From contig DXLM01000027.1 of NCBI GenBank assembly GCA_019414725.1, forward strand, positions 1 to 36,989: DNA of 36,989 nucleotides. The letters are read 5' to 3'. Under the pieces are notes generated by a model. It searched no databases and was not told where the DNA came from. It worked only from the letters and a program-made list of their open reading frames with translations. A program made the translations under genes and the position numbers. The stretch is from Bacteroides sp. GTDB lineage: Bacteria > Bacteroidota > Bacteroidia > Bacteroidales > Bacteroidaceae. Shown here in pieces: positions 32,461 through 36,989 of the stretch; positions within the stretch are counted from its first letter, which is position 1; the number at the start of each line of letters is the position of its first letter.

Positions 32461-32504
32461 AGCCCTGCGAGAGTGTAGATGAATAAATTGAAGCATCTCT
32501 TGCA
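32461..32504 (+). terminator. Terminator after pyrKD
   Basis: AGCCCTGCGAGAG (32461-32473) pairs with CTCTTGCAGGGCT over thirteen positions with one G-T, followed by a T6 run. Confidence 0.9.
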
Positions 32505-32742
32505 GGGCTTTTTTATAACCTTCTCTAGATGGAATGAGTATGAAAATGGTTGCCGTTGCAACTTGTTACATGGGTATAAAATGATAACTTCAATTATTTT
32601 TTTTCGATGAAATGGCTTGTTTTTGAAAAAACGGAGTAGAAAAACACTTGAAAAAGCTTTATTAATATATAAGGGAAAGGAAGATGAACTTAGATTACAC
32701 TTAAGGAGAGAACATCTTTTCGGATATGATATAAGCAAAAGA
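32505..32742. other. Gap between pyrD and trmD terminators
   Basis: About 240 bases between two strong terminators. The only protein-like frame is a 48-codon one (32617-32763, TTG start) that reads KALLIYKGKEDELRLHLRREHLF and ends inside the next terminator stem. There is no ATG start or ribosome site in frame. It may be a remnant. A minus-strand frame over the same region crosses the pyrD terminator and looks like chance. Confidence 0.4.
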
Positions 32743-32785
32743 AAAGAGGTAAAAGCCCTATGACGAACATGGCTTTTACCTCTTT
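32743..32785 (-). terminator. Terminator after trmD
   Basis: AAAGAGGTAAAAGCC (32743-32757) and GGCTTTTACCTCTTT (32771-32785) are perfect 15-bp arms with a 13-base loop, 19 bases past the minus-strand stop. It is nearly symmetric and may work both ways. Confidence 0.88.
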
Positions 32786-32803
32786 ATTATTTATATATAT
32801 TTT

Positions 32804-33478
32804 TTATTTCAACAAATCGGGTCTTAGCCGCTGTGTCCTTTCTAATGACTGCTGAAGTTCCCATTCTTTAATCTTTGCCTCGTGTCCGGATAACAACACA
32901 TCGGGAACTTGCCATCCTTTGTATTCTGCAGGACGAGTGTATACAGGAGCAGCTAACAGATTGTCTTGAAAAGAATCGGACAATGCCGATTGTTCGTCAG
33001 AAATGACCCCGGGAATAATACGAACTACGGCATCGGCAATAACGGCGGCAGCCAACTCCCCACCTGTCAAAACATAATCACCGATACTGATTTCTTTCGT
33101 AATGAAATGTTCACGTATTCTATAGTCTATACCCTTAAAATGGCCACATAGAATGATTAAATTCTTTGCGAGTGAAAGTGAGTTGGCCATCGGCTGGTTA
33201 AACTGCTCTCCATCTGGAGATGTAAATATTATTTCGTCATACTCGCGTTCTGCTTTCAAAGCTGAGATGCATCGGTCTATCGGTTCAATCTTCATCACCA
33301 TACCGGCAAATCCACCGAAGGGATAATCGTCTACTTTGCGATAACGGTCGTATGCATAATCACGCAGATTATGTATATGTATTTCTGCAATTCCTTTTTT
33401 CTGCGCACGGCTCATGATAGAGCAGTTAAAGAAGCCTTCCAGCATCTCGGGTAAAACGGTAATGATGTCTATTCTCAT
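32804..33478 (-). CDS. trmD: tRNA (guanine37-N1)-methyltransferase
   Basis: Methylates G37 next to the anticodon of tRNAs such as those for Leu, Pro and Arg, preventing frameshifts. The 224 residues start [17 protein letters not shown] and carry [25 protein letters not shown] and the trefoil-knot SAM site [14 protein letters not shown]. The C-terminal [12 protein letters not shown] and basic end bind tRNA. The usual PFGGG reads PFGGF here. It is alone on the minus strand, without the rimM, rpsP and rplS neighbours seen in many bacteria, and divergent from ligA. Confidence 0.96.
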
Positions 33479-33494
33479 ATTCGGTTATTTTTTG

Positions 33495-33502
33495 CAAAAG
33501 TA
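33495..33502 (-). promoter_or_regulatory. -7 box for trmD
   Basis: On the minus strand TACTTTTG lies 16 bases before the trmD ATG (33478). There is no clear -33. Confidence 0.6.
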
Positions 33503-33547
33503 GCAAATTCCTCTTTGTCGGAAGGTGTTTTTCATTCAAAAAATAGC

Positions 33548-33555
33548 TATTTTTG
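33548..33555 (+). promoter_or_regulatory. -7 box for ligA
   Basis: TATTTTTG matches TAnnTTTG, 21 bases before ATG 33577. An in-frame TTG within it is not used as a start. Confidence 0.6.
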
Positions 33556-33576
33556 CGGGAAAACTACCTTTTATAT

Positions 33577-35574
33577 ATGACAGAAATAGAAAGAATAGAC
33601 CAATTGCGCGAGGAGCTTCATCGACATAACTATAATTATTATGTATTGAATGCGCCTGAGATTACAGACCAGGAGTTTGACAAGCTGATGCGTGAACTTC
33701 AGGATCTGGAAGAAAAACATCCGGAACATAGAGATGAGAACTCGCCCAGTATGCGTGTGGGAAGTGATATAAACAAAAATTTCACGCAGGTGGTACATAA
33801 ATATCCTATGCTTTCATTGGCTAACACCTATTCGGAAACGGAAGTAACCGAGTTTTATGACAGGGTAAAGAAGTCTCTGAACGAGGATTTTGAAATTTGT
33901 TGTGAAATGAAGTATGATGGAACTTCCATCTCTCTGACTTATGAGAACGGAAAACTAGTGCGCGCCGTGACGCGTGGCGATGGTGTGCAGGGAGATGATG
34001 TGACAGGCAATGTAAAGACCATCCGCAGTATCCCTTTGGTGCTGCATGGAAAGGGGTATCCTGAAACATTTGAAATTCGTGGGGAGATTTTGATGCCTTG
34101 GGTGGTGTTTGAGGAATTGAACAAAGAACGGGAAGCCCGCGAAGAACCGTTGTTCGCCAATCCCCGCAACGCGGCTTCGGGAACATTGAAGTTGCAGAAT
34201 TCTGCTATTGTGGCATCTCGCAAGCTGGATGCCTACCTTTATTATTTACTTGGAGATAATTTGCCGTGCGACGGTCATTATGAAAATCTGAAAGAAGCTG
34301 AGAAATGGGGATTTAAAATTTCCGATCTCACTCGCAAATGCAAAACATTGCAGGAAGTTTTTGATTTTATCAAATACTGGGATGTGGAGCGTAAGAATCT
34401 GCCTGTAGCTACGGATGGAATAGTATTGAAAGTGAATTCTTTGCGACAGCAGCGTAATTTGGGTTTTACGGCAAAATCACCCCGATGGGCCATTGCATAC
34501 AAGTTTCAAGCCGAACAGGCACTTACCCGCTTGAACAAGGTGACCTATCAAGTGGGGAGAACAGGTGCTGTGACTCCGGTGGCCAATCTGGATCCTATAC
34601 AGTTGTCCGGAACCGTGGTAAAGCGTGCTTCGCTCCATAATGCCGACATCATAGAAGGGTTGGATTTGCATATTGGTGATATGGTATATGTAGAAAAAGG
34701 CGGTGAGATTATTCCAAAGATTGTAGGTGTGGACAAAGACGCCCGTATTATGATAGGTGACAAAGTAAAGTTTATTACTCATTGTCCCGAGTGTGGCAGT
34801 AAATTGGTACGCTATGAAGGTGAAGCTGCTTATTATTGTACCAATGATGCCGCTTGCCCCCCACAGATCAAGGGAAAAATAGAACATTTTATCAGCCGTA
34901 GAGCTATGAATATTGATGGTCTCGGTCCGGAAACGGTAGATCAGTTTTACCAGGAAGGATTGATACGTGATGTTGCCGATCTGTATACTTTAAAAACATC
35001 GGATATCATCAACCTAGAACGTATGGGAGAAAAATCTGCCGAGAATATAATAAAAGGTATAGAGCAGTCCAAAGAAGTGCCGTTCGAAAGGGTACTCTTT
35101 GCATTGGGCATCCGTTTTGTGGGTGAAACTGTGGCGAAGAAGGTGGCAAAATCCTTTAAGTCGATGGATGCTTTGGCAGACGCGAGTTTGGATAATTTGA
35201 TTCATGTCGATGAAATCGGAGAAAAAATAGCGCAGAGTATCTTGTTGTATTTTGCTAATCCGAAGAATCGTGACATTATAGAGCGTCTTCGTGTGGCGGG
35301 TGTGAGACTGGAAGCCGATGAGGAGGATACTTCGGAACACACTGACAAACTGGCAGGGAAATCTATCGTGATCAGTGGGGTTTTCGCCCATCATTCGCGT
35401 GACGAATATAAGGAGTTAATTGAAAAGCATGGCGGTAAGAATGTGGGAAGTATTTCGTCCAAGACCAGCTTTATTCTGGCAGGTGACAATATGGGGCCCA
35501 GTAAACTGGAGAAAGCGCAGAAACTGGGTGTGACCATTGTGAGCGAAGAGGAGTTTCTGCAAATGATAGAGTGA
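33577..35574 (+). CDS. ligA: NAD-dependent DNA ligase
   Basis: Seals nicks in replication and repair, using NAD+ to form an enzyme-AMP. The 665 residues start MTEIERIDQLREELHRHNY (the NAD-binding Ia domain). They carry the adenylated Lys112 in EMKYDGTSI, the OB fold with GRTGAVTPVA, the four-cysteine zinc finger (CPECGSK ... CTNDAACPPQ), the helix-hairpin-helix region and a C-terminal BRCT domain (about residues 585-665, GKSIVISGVF). The length is normal. The start is chosen downstream of the -7 box. It is monocistronic, with a hairpin after the stop and a separate promoter for dapA. Confidence 0.97.
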   Translation: MTEIERIDQLREELHRHNYNYYVLNAPEITDQEFDKLMRELQDLEEKHPEHRDENSPSMRVGSDINKNFTQVVHKYPMLSLANTYSETEVTEFYDRVKKSLNEDFEICCEMKYDGTSISLTYENGKLVRAVTRGDGVQGDDVTGNVKTIRSIPLVLHGKGYPETFEIRGEILMPWVVFEELNKEREAREEPLFANPRNAASGTLKLQNSAIVASRKLDAYLYYLLGDNLPCDGHYENLKEAEKWGFKISDLTRKCKTLQEVFDFIKYWDVERKNLPVATDGIVLKVNSLRQQRNLGFTAKSPRWAIAYKFQAEQALTRLNKVTYQVGRTGAVTPVANLDPIQLSGTVVKRASLHNADIIEGLDLHIGDMVYVEKGGEIIPKIVGVDKDARIMIGDKVKFITHCPECGSKLVRYEGEAAYYCTNDAACPPQIKGKIEHFISRRAMNIDGLGPETVDQFYQEGLIRDVADLYTLKTSDIINLERMGEKSAENIIKGIEQSKEVPFERVLFALGIRFVGETVAKKVAKSFKSMDALADASLDNLIHVDEIGEKIAQSILLYFANPKNRDIIERLRVAGVRLEADEEDTSEHTDKLAGKSIVISGVFAHHSRDEYKELIEKHGGKNVGSISSKTSFILAGDNMGPSKLEKAQKLGVTIVSEEEFLQMIE

Positions 35575-35576
35575 CT

Positions 35577-35622
35577 TTTTAGCGAGTATAAAGTAAAAAT
35601 AGTGTGATTTTTATCGCTAAAA
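35577..35622 (+). terminator. Hairpin after ligA
   Basis: TTTTAGCGA (35577-35585) pairs with TCGCTAAAA (35614-35622), and an inner TAAAAAT/ATTTTTA stem folds inside. There is no strong T-run after it. Probably a weak terminator or an element in front of the dapA promoter. Confidence 0.5.
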
Positions 35623-35635
35623 TAGAAAATATTCG

Positions 35636-35643
35636 TACTTTTG
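35636..35643 (+). promoter_or_regulatory. -7 box for dapA
   Basis: TACTTTTG, 32 bases before ATG 35676, is an exact consensus. It directly follows the ligA hairpin. Confidence 0.65.
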
Positions 35644-35675
35644 TAGGCTATTAAATAAGAATTTATAATTCATTT

Positions 35676-36569
35676 ATGATACAGACAAGATTAAAAGGCA
35701 TGGGAGTAGCGTTGATTACTCCTTTCAAGGAAGATGACAGCGTTGATTATGATGCGTTACTTCGTCTGGTTGATTACCAGCTTCAAAATGGAACAGACTT
35801 TTTATGCGTGTTGGGAACCACGGCTGAAACCCCAACTTTGACTAAAGAAGAAAAAGACAAGATAAAACGTTTGATAATCGAAAGAGTGAATGGACGTATT
35901 CCTATTCTGCTGGGGGTTAGCAGTAACTGTACCCGTGCTGTTGTGGAAACGCTGAAAAATGATGATATGACAGGAGTTGATGCCGTGCTTGTTGCTGTAC
36001 CTTATTATAACAAACCTTCTCAGGAAGGTATTTACCAACACTATAAAGCGATTGCTGAAGCAACGGATCTTCCTGTGGTTCTTTATAATGTGCCGGGACG
36101 TACTGGTGTGAACATGACTGCTGAGACCACCTTGCGTTTGGCACGTGATTTCAAGAATATTATCGCTATCAAGGAGGCATCGGGTAATATTACTCAGATG
36201 GATGATATCATCAAGAATAAACCGGCTAATTTTGATGTGATTTCGGGTGATGATGGTATTACATTTCCTTTGATTACTTTGGGTGCTGTAGGGGTTATTT
36301 CGGTTATCGGTAATGCATTTCCGCGTGAATTCAGCCGTATGACCCGTTTGGCATTACAGGGTGATTTTGCAAATGCATTGACTATTCATCATAAGTTTAC
36401 GGAATTATTCAGCCTGTTGTTCGTAGATGGTAACCCTGCTGGGGTGAAGGCTATGTTGAATGTAATGGGGCTGATTGAAAACAAATTGCGTTTGCCGCTT
36501 GTACCGACTCGTATCACAACATTTGAAAAGATGCGTGCTATTTTGAATGAATTGAAAATAAAATGCTGA
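35676..36569 (+). CDS. dapA: 4-hydroxy-tetrahydrodipicolinate synthase
   Basis: First step of the diaminopimelate/lysine pathway: condenses pyruvate with aspartate semialdehyde. It also feeds peptidoglycan made by PBP1A-type enzymes. The 297 residues form a TIM barrel with GTTAE (Thr48-Thr49), Tyr137 in VVLYNVPGRTG, Arg142 and the Schiff-base Lys166 in NIIAIKEASGN. The length is typical. It is monocistronic with its own promoter and terminator. Confidence 0.96.
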   Translation: MIQTRLKGMGVALITPFKEDDSVDYDALLRLVDYQLQNGTDFLCVLGTTAETPTLTKEEKDKIKRLIIERVNGRIPILLGVSSNCTRAVVETLKNDDMTGVDAVLVAVPYYNKPSQEGIYQHYKAIAEATDLPVVLYNVPGRTGVNMTAETTLRLARDFKNIIAIKEASGNITQMDDIIKNKPANFDVISGDDGITFPLITLGAVGVISVIGNAFPREFSRMTRLALQGDFANALTIHHKFTELFSLLFVDGNPAGVKAMLNVMGLIENKLRLPLVPTRITTFEKMRAILNELKIKC

Positions 36570-36592
36570 TAAAGGAATCTTTTTAATTAGAT

Positions 36593-36634
36593 AAGACTGG
36601 TGCTTCTCATATAAAAAACACCAGTCTTTTTTTA
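36593..36634 (+). terminator. Terminator after dapA
   Basis: AAGACTGGTG (36593-36602) pairs with CACCAGTCTT (36619-36628) around a 16-base loop, with T-rich sequence following (36627-36633). Confidence 0.9.
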
Positions 36635-36675
36635 TGCCTGCCTGTTCATTCTTTGATATATATGTTATACCTGTA

Positions 36676-36790
36676 AGATTCTATATCTTTCACGCATAAC
36701 ATTACTAATCTTTCACCTGATACATTAGTAACATGTTACCCGACACGTTACTAACCTGTCGGTCTGTATGTTAGTAACCTTTGAAACGTC
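36676..36790. repeat. Degenerate 23-bp tandem repeat, about five units
   Basis: Units start at 36676 (degenerate), 36699, 36722, 36745 and 36768. The last four begin with AYRTTASTAAY-type cores: ACATTACTAA, ACATTAGTAA, ACGTTACTAA, ATGTTAGTAA. The odd and even cores are reverse complements of each other. A near-perfect 23-bp dyad CCGACA...TGTCGG covers 36740-36762. Confidence 0.75.
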
Positions 36791-36800
36791 TTGTCTTTAA

Positions 36801-36818
36801 AAAACAAGTGCTTGTTTT
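36801..36818. repeat. Short inverted repeat
   Basis: AAAACAAG and CTTGTTTT separated by TG. It lies between the 23-bp repeats and the next hairpin, with no gene on either side. Confidence 0.5.
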
Positions 36819-36836
36819 AACTAACTAATTCTCCCA

Positions 36837-36867
36837 AGTTTGAAAACTGAGCCTCCGTTTTCAAACT
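36837..36867. repeat. 11-bp inverted repeat
   Basis: AGTTTGAAAAC (36837-36847) and GTTTTCAAACT (36857-36867) are perfect arms around a nine-base loop. The word AAACTGAGCC also occurs as a direct repeat overlapping the arms. Confidence 0.6.
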
Positions 36868-36901
36868 GAGCCATCCTAATTCTGGACTGACTCAAGAAAA
36901 T

Positions 36902-36937
36902 ACAAAAAAGACTATCTTTTCAGATAGTCTTTTTTGT
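36902..36937 (-). terminator. Terminator after the tRNA-Arg gene
   Basis: ACAAAAAAGACTATCT and its exact complement form a 16-bp stem with loop TTTC. Read on the minus strand, the stem begins at the tRNA discriminator base and ends in a T-run. Confidence 0.9.
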
Positions 36938-36989
36938 GATCGCGACAGGATTCAAACCTGTAACCGGCTGATCCGTAGTCAGCTACTCT
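36937..36989 (-). tRNA. tRNA-Arg (anticodon ACG), 3' part
   Basis: Minus strand, cut by the window edge: about 53 bases are present, from the D-loop to the discriminator. The anticodon stem GCTGA/TCAGC encloses the loop CTACGGA, so the anticodon is ACG (reading CGN through inosine). The T arm ACAGG/CCTGT with loop TTTGAAT and the 3' acceptor strand CGCGATC are visible. The discriminator is A and no CCA is encoded. A terminator follows at once. Confidence 0.9.

Noticed and set aside
32457..32738. 93-codon minus-strand frame between pyrD and trmD
   Set aside because: It covers the pyrD terminator, has a low-complexity Phe/Lys/Ser composition, no promoter, and no family resemblance.
36676..36790. 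CRISPR array or tRNA remnant
   Set aside because: The units are 23 bp without spacers and the conserved core is only about 11 bp. It does not fold into a cloverleaf.

Overview
The window looks like chromosomal core sequence from a Bacteroides/Phocaeicola-type member of the Bacteroidales, probably a gut species close to P. vulgatus or P. dorei. This is inferred from two things: many genes are preceded by the Bacteroidetes -7 promoter box TAnnTTTG instead of a sigma70 -10, and the gene families are typical (short AMP nucleosidase beside HolA, archaeal/eukaryal-type ProRS, GH13_8-like branching enzyme, secreted MORN protein, XRE protein with a KITEIRIFF tail). No species assignment can be proven by eye. 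I see no insertion sequence, prophage, CRISPR array or rRNA.

Layout. 148-4507: penicillin-binding protein 1A, a protein with an ExoX-like C-terminal module, and a solo AraC regulator on the minus strand. 4659-5315 (-): small transaldolase. 5412-11918 (-): a compact operon encoding a TetR regulator, TolC-like outer-membrane channel, lipoprotein HlyD adaptor, fused double ABC ATPase and two ABC-2 permeases. This is a complete envelope-spanning exporter related in plan to YbhGFSR. 11987-12363: a gene-free stretch with 21-bp tandem repeats inside a large inverted repeat. 12364-16848: divergent folK-like and kdsB genes, an M16-like protein, a 14-repeat secreted MORN protein and an inositol-monophosphatase family protein. 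16924-21277: DUF2461 protein, YhcH-family protein, glycogen branching enzyme and a membrane protein. 21392-24391: prolyl-tRNA synthetase, then a FetAB-like ABC pair. 24446-29092: a small hypothetical protein, Nif3, a zinc-ribbon coiled-coil protein, an HsdR_N-like nuclease-fold protein, AMP nucleosidase and HolA. 29093-30214: about 1.1 kb of AT-rich gene-free DNA ending in a run of nested promoters before an XRE regulator. 30761-32439: pyrK-pyrD. Then trmD (-), ligA, dapA, a second repeat-rich intergenic region and the 3' part of a tRNA-Arg(ACG) on the minus strand at the right edge.

How the parts work together. Most genes are housekeeping: cell wall (PBP1A, DapA), LPS/Kdo (KdsB), DNA replication and ligation (HolA, LigA), translation (ProS, TrmD, tRNA-Arg), pyrimidines (PyrKD), purine salvage (AMP nucleosidase) and glycogen (GlgB). 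The less ordinary content is regulatory or structural. It comprises a fused ABC ATPase whose two halves carry complementary defects, a ladder of overlapping promoters in which one TTTG serves as both -7 and -33, a 14-bp inverted repeat bracketing the pyrK promoter, and two unrelated intergenic tandem-repeat arrays with periods of 21 and 23 bp, each about two helical turns.
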